Assembly (NCBI RefSeq): GCF_014283215.1
Contig: NZ_JACOMF010000024.1
Coordinates: 1 to 64,000 of the forward strand
Reading direction: 5' to 3'
Origin: Siccirubricoccus deserti
Lineage (GTDB): Bacteria > Pseudomonadota > Alphaproteobacteria > Acetobacterales > Acetobacteraceae
DNA: 64,000 bases
The number at the start of each line of letters is the position of its first letter. Position 1 is the first letter of the stretch. Below the pieces are notes generated by a model. The model did not search any database and was not told the DNA's origin. It saw nothing but the letters and a program-made list of their open reading frames with translations. This document shows positions 34,801 through 41,295 of the stretch, piece after piece. The position numbers and the translations under genes are program-made.

Positions 34801-37048
34801 CGGCGGTGGCGAAGCGCGCCGCCAGCGCGTCGCCCTCCAGCAGCACCGGCAGGCGCGTGCGGATGGCGGCCAGGTCGAGCGCCGCGACGGCCGGGGGTGC
34901 TTCCCAGCCCAGGGTGCCGGTGGCCAGGGGGTCGCCTTGCCCGGCCTCGGCACAAAGGGTGAAACGGCCCTCCTCCAGCCGCAGCAGCAGGCCCGCCGCC
35001 TCGGTCACGCCGACCGGGGCGCGGAAGCTCACCGCGGAAAGGCCCGTCGCCGCCCGCCCGGTCGCGGCGCGCGCCGCCGCCAGGGCCATGCCGATGACGC
35101 AGGCTCCCGGCAGGATGGGTGCGCCCTGCACGAGGTGATCCGCCAACAGCGGTTCGGCCGGGTCTATCGCCGTGTGGAAGGCGCCATTGGGCAGCACGCG
35201 GTCCAGCAGGGGATGCAACCCGCGCAGCACGCGCGGACGGGTGGCGGCGCGCAGCCCGCAGGGCACCCGCCGGAAGGGGTATCCCGGCAGCGGAATTCGA
35301 CGGCGGCCCTCCGGCGGCACGAGGGCCTCGGGGTCGGGATCCTCCCCCGCCAGAAAGCGCTGGGCCAGCCGGGCGAGCGCGGCGTCGGCGCCGGCCGCGA
35401 CGGGCGCCTGGCCCGCCGCCACCGCCTGCGCCGCCCGGACCACATCCTCCGCCGTCTCGACCAGCAGCGCCGCCCGTTCGCGGTAATGGTTGCGGCCGGC
35501 CGCCAGTGTCCAGCACAGGTTATCGAGGTCGAGCGTCGCCTGCCCCGCCACATGGCCGGCCAGGGCCGCGGCGGTGGCCCGCAGCGCCACGGCATCGCGG
35601 GCCGAGAGCAGCAACAGCCGCGGCCGCCGGCTGGCCGCCGGCGCCGCCCGCGGCGGCGCCTCGGCGATCACCATATGCACATTGCTGCCGGAGAAGCCGA
35701 AGGCGCTGATGGCTGCCCGTCGCGTGCCGCCGCGCGGTTCCCAGGCGCGCAGCGCGGTGTTGACGAAGAATGGCGAGGTTTCGAACTCGCAGGCCGGGTT
35801 CGGCGTGGCGACATGCAGCGTCGGCGGCAACTGCCGGTGCGCGAGGCTGAGCAGCAGCTTCACGATGCCCACCGCGCCGGCCGCGCTCATCGTATGGCCA
35901 ACGGCCGATTTGACCGAGCCGATGGCGCAGAAGCCAGTCTCAGCGGTATGCCGCCGGAAGCTGCGGGTTAGCGCCTCGACCTCGATCGGGTCGCCGAGCC
36001 GGGTGCCGGTACCATGCGCCTCGACATAGCCGATGGTCGCGGGGGCGATCCCGAAGCGTTCGTGCACCGCCTGGATCAGCGCCGCCTGGGCCGGCGCGCT
36101 GGGCGCGGTAATGCCATTGGTGCGGCCATCCTGGTTGGCGGCGGAGCCTTCGATGACGCCCCAGACATGGTCGCCATCCGCAAGCGCCCGGACCAGTGGC
36201 TTCAGAACCAGCGCCGCCACCGCCTCACCCGGCACGAAGCCATCGGCGGCGGCATCGAAGGCACGACACGTCCCGCTCGGCGAGAGCATGCCGGCCCGGC
36301 TGGCGGCGACGGCGAAGGTCGGCGTCGGCAGCACGCAGACGCCACCAGCAATCGCCATCTCGCAGCCGCCCGAGAGCAGCGCCTCCCGCGCCAGATGCAC
36401 GGCGGTGAGGGAGGAGGAGCAGGCGGTGTCGACGGTCAGGCACGGACCGCGCAGGTTCAGCAGATAGGCGATGCGGCCGGCCAGGATGGCATTGCTGTTG
36501 CCCATGAAGGACAGGCCATCCGGCTCGGCGCCCTTGGCCATCAGGTGGCTGGCATAGTCGCCGGCGCCGGCGCCCACAAAGACCCCGACGCTGCGGCCCG
36601 ACATGTCGCGCTCCGCATAACCCGCCTGTTCCAGCGCCGACCAGGCGGCTTCGAGAAAGAGCGACTGCTGGGGGTCCATGACCTCCGCCTCGCGGCGCGG
36701 GATGCCGAAGAAGGCGTGGTCGAAATCCTCGATCCCCTCCAGCCAACCGCCGGCGATCGCGGGCGCGCCGTTGCGCGGGCCCTGGGCCCAGCGTGCCGGC
36801 GGCTGCGGGCTGACCGCGCTGCGGCCATTGGCCAGCAAATGCCAGAATGCGTCGGGCGTATCGGCGCCGGGGAAGCGTCCCGCCATGCCGATGATGGCGA
36901 CCTGATCCAGCGCTGGCGGAGGCGCGGGGCGGGTCGCCCGGATCGTGGCGATCAGCGTCTGCGCCTGGGCAGCGGTCAGCTCGCCTCTGGCCACCATCCC
37001 GAACAGCGCGCGGGGTGTCGCATCGGTGTCCATGCTGGAATGTCCCAT
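19820..37048 (-). CDS. Trans-AT polyketide synthase B (modules 8-11, TE, donor ACP)
   Basis: A 5742-residue megasynthase with four ketosynthases and no AT domains. Domain order: docking helices, KS8-DH-KR-cMT-ACP, KS9-KR-ACP, KS10-ACP-ACP-ACP(inactive), KS11-DH-KR-ACP, TE, donor-type ACP. All four KS have DTACSSSL and both histidine motifs. The thioesterase serine is S5449 in GGYSYGG. The last ACP (S5699, LGANSIDR) has the signature of the acetyl-donor ACP of beta-branching cassettes, normally a separate small protein. The frame is open to 37498, but the first 142 codons are out-of-frame shadow of PKS A. I chose the ATG at 37048 because AGGA precedes it by six bases; an ATG at 37072 is also possible. 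The N-terminal helices (LFGMVARGELTAAQAQTLIA) should dock with the C-terminus of PKS A. Confidence 0.93.
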   Translation of the reverse strand: MGHSSMDTDATPRALFGMVARGELTAAQAQTLIATIRATRPAPPPALDQVAIIGMAGRFPGADTPDAFWHLLANGRSAVSPQPPARWAQGPRNGAPAIAGGWLEGIEDFDHAFFGIPRREAEVMDPQQSLFLEAAWSALEQAGYAERDMSGRSVGVFVGAGAGDYASHLMAKGAEPDGLSFMGNSNAILAGRIAYLLNLRGPCLTVDTACSSSLTAVHLAREALLSGGCEMAIAGGVCVLPTPTFAVAASRAGMLSPSGTCRAFDAAADGFVPGEAVAALVLKPLVRALADGDHVWGVIEGSAANQDGRTNGITAPSAPAQAALIQAVHERFGIAPATIGYVEAHGTGTRLGDPIEVEALTRSFRRHTAETGFCAIGSVKSAVGHTMSAAGAVGIVKLLLSLAHRQLPPTLHVATPNPACEFETSPFFVNTALRAWEPRGGTRRAAISAFGFSGSNVHMVIAEAPPRAAPAASRRPRLLLLSARDAVALRATAAALAGHVAGQATLDLDNLCWTLAAGRNHYRERAALLVETAEDVVRAAQAVAAGQAPVAAGADAALARLAQRFLAGEDPDPEALVPPEGRRRIPLPGYPFRRVPCGLRAATRPRVLRGLHPLLDRVLPNGAFHTAIDPAEPLLADHLVQGAPILPGACVIGMALAAARAATGRAATGLSAVSFRAPVGVTEAAGLLLRLEEGRFTLCAEAGQGDPLATGTLGWEAPPAVAALDLAAIRTRLPVLLEGDALAARFATAGVALGPLFRGLRRIWLAGDPRQGEALAELSLPGEELAGIDDYDLHPTLLDGAFQAGMAALAAARPEAREVLVPAGLGALTLHARPEPSCLVHIVFAGAELVADRARFHASLLDETGQVLATARDFLALRLPGVAAQPAPLPEPNAMPVPDPVPGPGAEPVPVFVPRWHPTEAAPAAAPRPDGVVLILRDDEDGGLGDALAKALGDRGVIQVVLGEATESRAAGVFGIDRAEGVAFDRLLAQLKPLAAVYMLGSGRRTGAAAAALEAAARADLLPRMRFLQALAGSVATLEAGLPVRVVTIGAQVVTEADLPDAGAAMLAGLAMAGARELAPVRLSVVDLAPAELAADAATLATALLAEPDEAPGRSIALRGGGRWLRSLDEVAPSAAPGKAGFRDGGAYVLLGGTGGLGLALALHLARRHRARLLLVGRSPLSASQTRAVAEIEAAGGSVLHVRADAADAAQLDAALTEGRARFGRFDGAVQAAMVLRDTPFMQLDATAMAAVLAPKLAATANLARAIAADRPDLLVLFSSANAFIGNPGQGNYAAAAAGQDALGLALRAAGMPVVVVNWGYWGDVGAVAAPVFQKRAASLGIGAIGVAEGLAALEGILDAGLPQAMAMKVSAETLNALGIPANPAASPAAAPPAQVTEAEASVARLTAEFDALERCAHERLVGLFQAAGFLQAPGQSATLTELRRMLAVVPLHERLFDAVLDILCRAGFLVLRGDRFEVTEALLDAGLAERIEHPELAEAALKAQAPWLGPFLAVTHRCLSAYAEALAGRVAPTELLFPGGSGALVAPLYRDNPIANYFNAAVAAAVLEIARQSGAGRVLQLTEVGAGTGGTAIAVMQALQDAGIGFRYRFTDLSPSLIRAARTGLRARFPQAEFAVLDLEKPVPAGLTGTADIVIAVNVLHATADIGVTLAHCRALLGAGGTLLLNEAVRRRDFATLVFGLTEGWWRFHDAERRLPHSPLLDEPGWRAMLAEAGFAAVVSRTAEQAGAEAAQVVLLAQLPASAAAQPAPALQTALPTPRPAPLAAATAKAAEAPLTVVRAAVRRALAEALREPLDSLDDRQEFAALGIDSILGVDLTERLSARLGIPVPVAALFDYPTPVALAAHLAAEHGAALQPQAPPAVAMAAVPIAPATDTAVPQAALSAGGDAVAVVGMAGIWPGAPDLDSFWRNLRDGVSSIGLPPAGRWPNAPAGTESWRQGGFLDSVDRFDPLFFEMSGIEADHTDPQARLFLTTAWRALEHAGYGPAWLDGRRCGIFVGVAAGDYPSGATPGAPPPPHAFTGNAQSVLAGRLAYLLNLRGPALAVDTACSSSLVALHLACRSIASGESELALAAGVFVTSTPAFHQLTGSLGMTSPNGATRAFDDAADGFVAAEGVGVLVLRRLDAALADGDPVLGVVRATGTNQDGRTHGFTAPSSRAQAELVAEVLDRAGLTAAAIDYVEAHGTGTKLGDPIEAEALGRVFRKHGVTAPGACRIGSVKTNIGHTGPAAGIAGVQKVLLGLAHGLLPASLHHSVPNRHIDFAASPLAVCTRAEPWPRRPDRPRRAGVSAFGLSGTNAHVVLEEAACLPARPRLPQGPFLFPLSGRTEAALARRLADLAAWLEAAGQDVPLADIAHTLAIGRRHMAHRHAVLASDHAGLRLALLRPSAAATASADSVLVDSASALAAAHAALLAGRSDASALATLGSAYRQGADVDWLALYAGTGLRRVALPAYPFAEERHWAPDAALPVPQPQPQPIRFHVSVWQAAPASPGTLPSAALVFDDDPGLAEALGGRMPLTRHDFATLDDVALAAPLLVLHPMPESDPMALARLLVRLARRLLVAPATRVLLVARGDTLATEVMAAATALGIALKPQHWSVLRLSRTVDAPAVAQAVLAEAGRAGSSAELRWVGDERQERRLRPWTAAAQQGALPSGAVCWIVGGTGAIGQALAVHLRARHGAEVVLAARHAGPGVWPLDVTDAAAVERMAAEIRAGHGRLDAVFQLAGAMRAAPLGDATAAATEAVLASKIAGTIHLDRATAADRLSAFVLFSSLAAELGDFGQGDYALANRFLAGFAARRAAEVAAGRRHGRSLSIAWPVWQFGGMAAAGPAREAALQASGLAALTNDAGLAALDQLLAGGEGHVAVLPVGGPDPVMAPVAVRAVPAAGGAASGTAARQAVRALLAEQLRIPAGDIADDAPFGTLGLDSLHLRGFATVLEERFSVPMPVTELFRVNTVQALAEHLLASGAGFGAAPAAPAVLPSAAAPLPLRSALPASDGRIAIIGMAGRFPGCADLDAFWQALRDGRDLVGEIPPDRWDWRAYRTAPGMGPDTEVPRWGGFVAGSDRFDAAFFGITARDAAFLDPQARLLMQTAWHALEDAALPPASLAGSATGVFVGSQLNDYAELLGDAGEAAAQAVLGNTRTMLANRLSFLLDLHGPSQTIDTACSSSLVALHRAVRALREGECGTALVGGVHLILSPRAQVMGAQLGILSPTGRCRSFAAEADGYVRGEGVGVLVLKPLAQALADGDPVRAVILESGENHGGRASGLTTPNPTAQSALIAGVLRRAGVAVGSIGHIEAHGTGTALGDPVEVDALCRAFAEVAAERGEALPEAGFCGLSSVKSNIGHLEPASGIAGVIKSVLALQHATLPATLHAEAPNPLLPLAGSPFRLQRRIAPWPAPMGGAPRRGAVSSFGLGGSNAHLLLEEWPVAPRPAPAATGPALVPLSARDMVALRRQAEALLGWLQAAGDAWAWPDLLLTLREGRNAMPARLALVAGSPTELAGRLRAWLDGAEADGASGVVQRDILGGLFETADEAAGLVGRAVAQGRLDRVARLWVSGVPVAWGLLPLPPGARRRSLPGYAFADERHWFDQRPGWVPAPATAASPPSAAPMLPAPMPPQVAEPVAGPAPKPAMDADAVLARLLGIVADALYLDAGALDLDANLVELGVDSILAVEIARKLQDGFSIALPATRLYDAPTIRRLAALVADSSAPAMPAPASVAPAPTDTPSPVPIAKGAAAVPDDQVLRRLSVLLAEALYLAPEQIEPDQPFAELGLDSILAIELTRTIKAEFGVTLRATRLYDQPTPRGLAAAIAVELAAGEVAPAEPNQPSATPQRAESAVLDRLRLRLGTLLSLEAAEIEPELSPVEFGLDQVVAAQLLRDIQADFGVTLEAAALFRADTLLQLARQIEAARVPAAPAGTGFAGAEPVAPQPAGSGAYADGAIAVIGMAGRFPGAPDLDQFWRNLRDGVDSVAPVPASRFPIDAWYDPDPQASNRSYCRDGGFLSGIEDFDPRFFGIAPAEARIMDPQQRLFLETAWLALEDAGLPDHMLDGAPCAVFVGCSQGDYAHRAATRLSAQFGMGNVGSILAARIAYHLNLRGPAVAVDTACSSSLVAVHLACQALRTGECEMAVAGGVALMTTPNMHVLTSHARMLSPVGRCKAFDASADGFVPAEGVGAVVLKPLRRALADGDRVHGVIEGSGINQDGRSNGLTAPSLAAQRELTLTVWERFGIHPASIGHAEAHGTGTALGDPIEVQALTDAFRRHSDLVGECALSSVKTNIGHAVPAAGIAGLLKTLLLLRHRTLVPSLHLNTPNPLIDFANSPFHVPRVAMPWPARQDGAPRRGTVNAFGFSGTNAHAVVAEAPPTPPAAGAAAGPQLFLISAKTPEALRQRAAGLARWLGQEAVPLADLAYTLAAGRSHFRCRAAIVAADAAALRDALQDIASGEAPGEAPGEAGPAPAEAEALAALAAAADPSAREVALGLLARAYRAGAALRGLYPRGSGRLLSLPAYPFQRQRCWVEDSAGPPAAEPAPAVAIAISSAPLPTDGETRARPVYRVAASDALLAQHLVNGRTLLPAAASLAMLFEVTGAAGIAAIRWLRPVLAGPDGVELRYDADAMALVADGARYVTAQALEGRPAPPPLNLETIRARCPEAVPPARLYAGLAALGITYGPAFRCVTGLWRGPDGSELLADLTPPAMPDPGPFLLDAALHSIAALGDDTGGLAEAPLPSALEHAARHGALAQARYAWVRRRPGAAAFDVLLANAAGHPVFSLEGFAAQVPLAPKSRLPTPDPAMAAKGLNFYVPGWELAPLPAASVRRPELILANEGMEALAAALAALPGDAPARIEALPESGWQDALVALPGQAHVVLLGGRRTTTADTVEAMRALQALMALGRPLRVTVVAGDASDAGTARNWRGAALLGLAKVALREAPWLDIAMLDTTTGDMAPDGALAPAIMAEPPQRIGRHEVPQDVAWHAGARWQRQLVATEVPPHPSAIRRQGVYVLVGGAGGIGAAVARRLASQFAARLVLVGRRVAGSEQEALCAELAALGGQAVYEAADCADVAAMQCVRDRALARFGVVHGVMHAAFVMADVALPGMTEAELRKALSPKADGTAVLAEVFGPLPLDFLALFSSTNSATANAGQANYVAASMAQDAAGAWFGRGATTGRLPVRTINWGFWDTVGRVADDSFRPRLRGTGVGGIGTEEGVDALLAILAAGLPAVSVLRLEAQGVTLSPRPAAATDLAGLEAVVHQTLTEVLQLDPGEIGGDSLMAEIGLDSIGMVDVQARLEAALGSVPREALMGAQTVRDLVAGLAALAAAAPTPAETGAGAAPAIGLRAVQADGAGAPGFWVPSFIGETGWVRQLATACAGQRPTWLLEPGGLLAAGETLAGIGAAMAKAVREACPVGPVVLGGYSYGGVLAFETAACLAAQGVTVERVVLLDSFAPGSAALASVLEVGEAPGLPSSVAGALAQGWKPAGPLPPAPADLPEAALLSWLADAIAGLCAEAPPMADVVALLRDNLGAIRRLRAELRNHDPNPAGRNLPVTLLRAARAPVAGLGGAPLDPAALAAFRVDGPADHGWSRWLAKPPQLLMAEADHFGMGGPAVLRQVAVELASPPVEAKAVDPRAAAALAVVRRHTVAVLDGVAEEAVTLDVSLRDLGANSIDRVEIATLAMQELNADIPRPRLAGISTLASLVALLVEFAVPA
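19823..20060 (-). other. Donor-type ACP domain at the C-terminus of PKS B
   Basis: About 75 residues after the thioesterase containing SLRDLGANSIDRVEIATLAM, with attachment serine S5699. The GANS(I/V)DR motif is characteristic of the free-standing ACP (AcpK type) that carries acetyl for the HMG-CoA-synthase homologue. Here it is fused in frame to the megasynthase and lies directly before the decarboxylating KS gene. Confidence 0.82.
20075..20915 (-). other. Thioesterase domain of PKS B
   Basis: A type I alpha/beta-hydrolase thioesterase that should release or cyclise the finished chain. It begins near FWVPSFIGETGWVRQ and has the nucleophile S5449 in VVLGGYSYGGVLAFETA. The catalytic histidine is in EADHFGMGGPAVLR, and an aspartate after the strand is in VVLLDSFAPG. 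It is not the last domain of the protein. Confidence 0.9.
20985..25145 (-). other. Module 11: KS-DH-KR-ACP
   Basis: KS11 has [12 protein letters not shown] and intact histidines. DH has HLVNGRTLLPA and LLDAALHS. KR has the NADPH loop LVGGAGGIGAAVARR with catalytic FSSTNSATANAGQANY. ACP has EIGLDSIGMVDV. A fully active set would leave a double bond unless the trans-acting reductase acts here. Confidence 0.88.
25240..27990 (-). other. Module 10: KS followed by three ACPs, the third inactive
   Basis: KS10 ([12 protein letters not shown]) is followed by no reducing domains. Three ACP domains read [24 protein letters not shown] and EFGLDQVVAAQL. In the third the phosphopantetheine serine is glutamine (residue 3899, codon 25352-25354). 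With the beta-keto group left unprocessed and ACPs in tandem, this is a candidate site for beta-branching. Confidence 0.88.
28080..31330 (-). other. Module 9: KS-KR-ACP
   Basis: KS9 has [14 protein letters not shown] has WIVGGTGAIGQALA and the active-site run LGDFGQGDYALANRFL. ACP has TLGLDSLHLRGF. No DH, so a beta-hydroxyl is predicted. The KR is closely similar in its catalytic segment to that of module 5. Confidence 0.88.
31420..37048 (-). other. Module 8: docking-KS-DH-KR-cMT-ACP
   Basis: N-terminal docking helices are followed by KS8 ([12 protein letters not shown]). DH has HLVQGAPILPGA and LLDGAFQAG. KR has LLGGTGGLGLALALHL with FSSANAFIGNPGQGNY. The C-methyltransferase SAM loop is EVGAGTGGTAIAV, and ACP has ALGIDSILGVDL. 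Predicted product is an alpha-methyl alkene. Confidence 0.88.
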
Positions 37049-37083
37049 GAGGGTTCCTGCGGCGGTCGTCATGCGACGCCCGG

Positions 37084-40000
37084 TCAGAGCGCGGGGGTGA
37101 CGCGGCGCAGGGCCTCGTCCACATCGATATCGCCGGTCTCCAGCGCCCGCAGCACCGCGTGCAGCGCCGCCTCCTCGTCCTCCGGCACGGGAACGGCCGG
37201 GGCGGAGGGCGGCACGGCCTTCGCCGGGGCACCGATGCCGGGGAATTCCTCGGCGATATGCGCCGCCAGCAGCGCGATGTTCGGGTAATTGAAGATGGCG
37301 GTGGTCTTCAGCGGCACGCCCAGCCGCTGCCCCAGCCTCGCCGCGAGCTCGGCGGAGAGCAGGGAATCGCCGCCGAGTTCGCTGAAGCTGAGGATGCCGC
37401 CAAGCCGCACCGTCTCCACCGGCATCTCGAAGACCGCCGCGACCGCCTCCGTCACCGCATCCTCGATCCAGCCTACACTGCCCTGCGGCGGCGCGCATGC
37501 CGGCGCCGCCGCCGGCATGGCCATTGGCGCGGCCACCGCAGCCTCCGGCCGGGCCGCCGCCTTCCTGGCCACCAGCACGGCCTGCGGCGTGGCGGCTTCC
37601 TCGGTGACGGCAGGCGGCAGGGTGACGGCGGCCACCTCCAAGCCGGACTCAGCCAGCAGGCACCGCCATTGCCCGATCGAGAGCAGTGGCGCGTGCGGCA
37701 GGCGGGATGCCGGATCATTCGCCAGCCACCAGCCTTCCAGCAGGCCGAAAGTCAGGGTCGCGTAGTCACGCGCCGCGGTCATCTCGTTCACCACCAGGGT
37801 GCCACCTGGGGTCAGCAGCGCGGCGGCATGCCGCAGCGTCTCGCGCATTTCCGGCGTGGCATGCAGCACATTGGCCGCGAGGACCACATCGAACCCGCCT
37901 GCCAGCCCCTGCTCCGCCGGGTCGCGCGAGATGTCGAGCAGCGTGGTGCGGAAGCCCGCATGGTCCGCGCCGAACCGCTCGCGGGCCTGTTGCAGGAAGC
38001 GTGGCGAGAGATCCGTGAAAACGAACTCGGCCGACAGGGCGGCCCGGCGCAGCGCGTGCAGCACCGGCCCGGTGGTGCCGCCGGTCCCGGCGCCGATCTC
38101 CAGCACCCGTGGCGAGGCGCCAGCGGCTCGCACAGCCTGGACCACCGCCTGTGCCGCTGCCCCATGCAGGAAAGCCGCATTGTCGTCACCGGCATAGACC
38201 CGGGCCAGCAACTCCATGGACCCATCGGGGAAGAAGGCTTCGCTCGCCGGGATGCTGCCGTCCAGGATGCCGTCCAGCGAGGCCATGCAGCGGTCCAGCA
38301 ATTCGAGATGCGGCGCCAGCGTCGGCTCGGCAGCGGCCAGGGCGTCTTGCGCTGCCTGCCAGTCGCGGCTGGCCTCCAGCGCCGTCGGGAGCGCGCACCA
38401 TGCCTCGCCGTCCTGCCGTATCCAGCCGCGCTGGCCGAACAGGTCGAGCGCGGCGGCGAGCAGCCGGGCGTGGCCGGCATGCAGCCGCAGCGCCTGCGCG
38501 ATCTCCGCCCGAGTGCAGCGCTGCGCCGGCGCGGCGAAGACGCCATGCCGCTGCCACTGCGCAAGCATCCGCGACGCAGCCAGCCGGTCCAGCCGATCCA
38601 GCGGCGACCCGGCCAGGCCCGGTGCTGCGGCGCCCGCAGCCACCTCCGCCGCGCGCCGGCGCAGCGTGACCCGGCCGAAGGCAGCCAGCACCTCGCCATG
38701 CGCGCCGAGCACTTCGATATCCACCACCACGCCGCCGGCACCGCCGAGCGGCGCGCGACGGACCAGCACGGCCATGGCCTCGCCAAGCGGCGCGAAGACC
38801 CGCGCCGACTCCGCGAGGAAGGGCACCAGCGGCTCGATTTGGCCGGCCGCGCCAAGCAGCCCCATCGTTGCCTGGAAGGCGGCATCCAGCAGCGCCGGCT
38901 GCCATGGCATGCCCGGCATCAGCACGACGGGATGCAGCCACGCCAGCGCAGTATCGGCATCGAAGGCGATGCGCGCCAGACCCTGGAAGGGCTCGCCATA
39001 GGCCACGCCGAGCTGCGCCAACCGGGCATAGATTGCGGCGCCCTCAAGCCGCTGCGGCAGCGCCGCCTCCAGGCCGCCAGGATTCCGCACCGGGGGCGGC
39101 GGACCGTCCTGCGATGCCGGCACCAGCCCTGATGCATGCAGAAGCCGCCGGCCATCCGGTGCCGAGGTCAGCTCGAAGCGCAGGCCGGCCACATCTTCCC
39201 GAAGGCTCAGCACGACCTTGGCCCCGGCCGGCAGCGGTGCCAGCCAGGCGACATCCGCCAGCGTGGAGATCGCTTCGCCGGTCGTCAGCGCCACAGCGGC
39301 ACGCGCGAGTTCCAGCACGGCGGTGCCCGGCAGCAGCGCAGCCCCATCCACCCGGTGCCCGCCGAGCAGCGGCGCCGCCGCATCCAGCTTCACGGCAAAA
39401 CCGGCGCCCTGCAGCGAGGGCAGCACCCGTTCGATCAGCGGATGCGGGCCATCGGGCTCCGGTGCCTGGGCGGCTTCCAGCGGCGTAAGCCCGGCCGGCC
39501 AATGCCGCTCCGCCGCGAAGGGGTAATTCGGCAGCCCGACCCGCTGCGGCACCGGGCCGTCCCAGATCGCCTCCCAGGGCAGGTTGGTGCCGCTGGCCCA
39601 GAGCGCCGCCAGCGCCGGCAGCGCCATGCCACGCAAGGCCTCCGGCGCCGTGGTCACGCGGCCGGCCGGCAGCGGCGGCATGGCCGCATCCGGCCCCGAC
39701 AGGAATTCGCGCAACGCCGCGCGCAGCCCCGGCAGGTCGGCGGCTACGCAGGCGAAGCGGTGCGCCATCGCCTCCCGCCCCGTCTGCAGGGTGTAGGCGA
39801 TGGCGGCGAGGTCCGCCTCGCCGGTCGCCAGCGATGCTTCAAGCCGGCCGGCCATCAGCCGCAGCTGCTCTGCTGTCCGCGCCGAGAGCGGCACGATCCG
39901 GGGCCGCGCCGGCGGCGGCGCGGGCGACGGCGGCGGCGCCTCGAGCACCAGATGCACATTGACGCCGCCGGCGCCGAAGGAGGACAACCCGGCACGCCGG

Positions 40001-41295
40001 CTGCCGGTCCAGGGCATCGCCGCGGCCGGCAGCACGAAGCGGGACCCGTCGATCGGCAAGGCCGGGTTCAATGCGCCGCGCAGCGGCGCGGGCGCGATCT
40101 CGCCATGGCGGAACTGCAGCAGGATCCGTGCCAGCCCCGCCACGCCCGCGGCCGATTCCAGATGCCCTACCAGCGCCTTGACCGATCCGACCGCGCAGGG
40201 CGGCAGCCCCGCGCCCTGGTCAAGCCCGCGATCGCCCTGACGGTGTTCGCCGCAGGCGGACACCGTCAAGGCGTGAAGCGCTGGCTCAGGAAAAGCTGGA
40301 CCCGAATTGCGCTGACTACGGTCAGCGAAATTCGGGTCCAGCGCGCGGCCAAGCCCTTCCAACTCGATCGGATCGCCCAGCGCGGTGCCGGTCCCATGCG
40401 CCTCGACATAGCCGATGCTGGCCGGATCGACGCCGGCCTGGGCGACCGCCGCGGCGACCACCGCGGCCTGGGCAGCGGGATTCGGCACGGTATAGCCGCT
40501 GGTACGCCCGCCGGTGTTCATCGCGCTGCCGCGGATCACGCCGAGGATCCGGTCGCCGCCGGCGACCGCCTCGCGTAGCGGACGCAGGACCACGGCGGCG
40601 AGCCCCTCGCCCGGCACGAAGCCATCGGCGCCGGCCGCGAAGGGCCGGCACTGTCCGCTCGGCGAAATCATGCGCATGGCATGCATCGTCTCGAACTGGC
40701 GGGGGTGCAGCAGCAGCGACACGCCACCGACCAGCGCGGCGCCGATCTCGCCCCGGTGCAGCGCCTCGCATGCCAGGTGCAGGGCGGCGGCCGAAGAAGA
40801 GCAAGCGGTATCGACTGCCATGCTGGGACCATGGAAATCGAACAGCCAGCTGACCCGGTTGGCGATGGACCAATAGGGCGCGATGGCCTGCACCTGCGTA
40901 CCGCCGGCGCCCGGCCGGGCGGCATGCAGCTGGAAGGCGCCGTTCATGACCCCGACATAGACCCCAACATCGGCGCCGGTGCCGGCCAACGCCGCAGCCC
41001 GCAGCCCTGCCCGCGTGTGGCCGGAATCCTCCAGCGCATGCCATGCGGTCTGCAGGAACAGGCGCTCCTGCGGATCCATCGCGGCGGCTTCGCGGAAGCT
41101 GATGCCGAAATGCAGTGGGTCGAACAGGTCGACGCGGTCGAGGAAGGCGCCTCGCTCCGTCGCACTGGCCGGCCACCGATCCGCCGGCACCGGCCCGAAG
41201 GCGTCGCGGCCTTCGCGGATCATGGACCAGAAGGCCTCGAGCGTATCGGCCCCGGGAAAGCGGCAGGCCATGCCGATGATGGCGATGGCGCCCTC
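37084..41295 (-). other. Module 7: KS-DH-cMT-ACP, no KR
   Basis: KS7 has [12 protein letters not shown] and intact histidines but contains a roughly 41-residue insertion before [12 protein letters not shown] has [11 protein letters not shown] and LLDAAFQAT. The cMT SAM loop is [13 protein letters not shown], and ACP has [15 protein letters not shown] without a ketoreductase cannot act on this module's own beta-keto product, so it may shift a double bond or act with a neighbouring module. The end of the module carries the docking helices to PKS B. Confidence 0.87.

Noticed and set aside
30539-35971. Very long plus-strand open frame (1810 codons) and several others over 400 codons opposite the PKS genes
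   Set aside because: They are antisense shadows of GC-rich PKS coding sequence: no domains, low-complexity Gln/Arg/Gly/His-rich translations, and they overlap strongly supported minus-strand domains.
37073-37498. N-terminal extension of the PKS B frame upstream of 37072
   Set aside because: It is an out-of-frame overlap with the end of PKS A, is rich in Arg and Gly, and lies before the docking helices. A ribosome-binding AGGA precedes the ATG at 37048.
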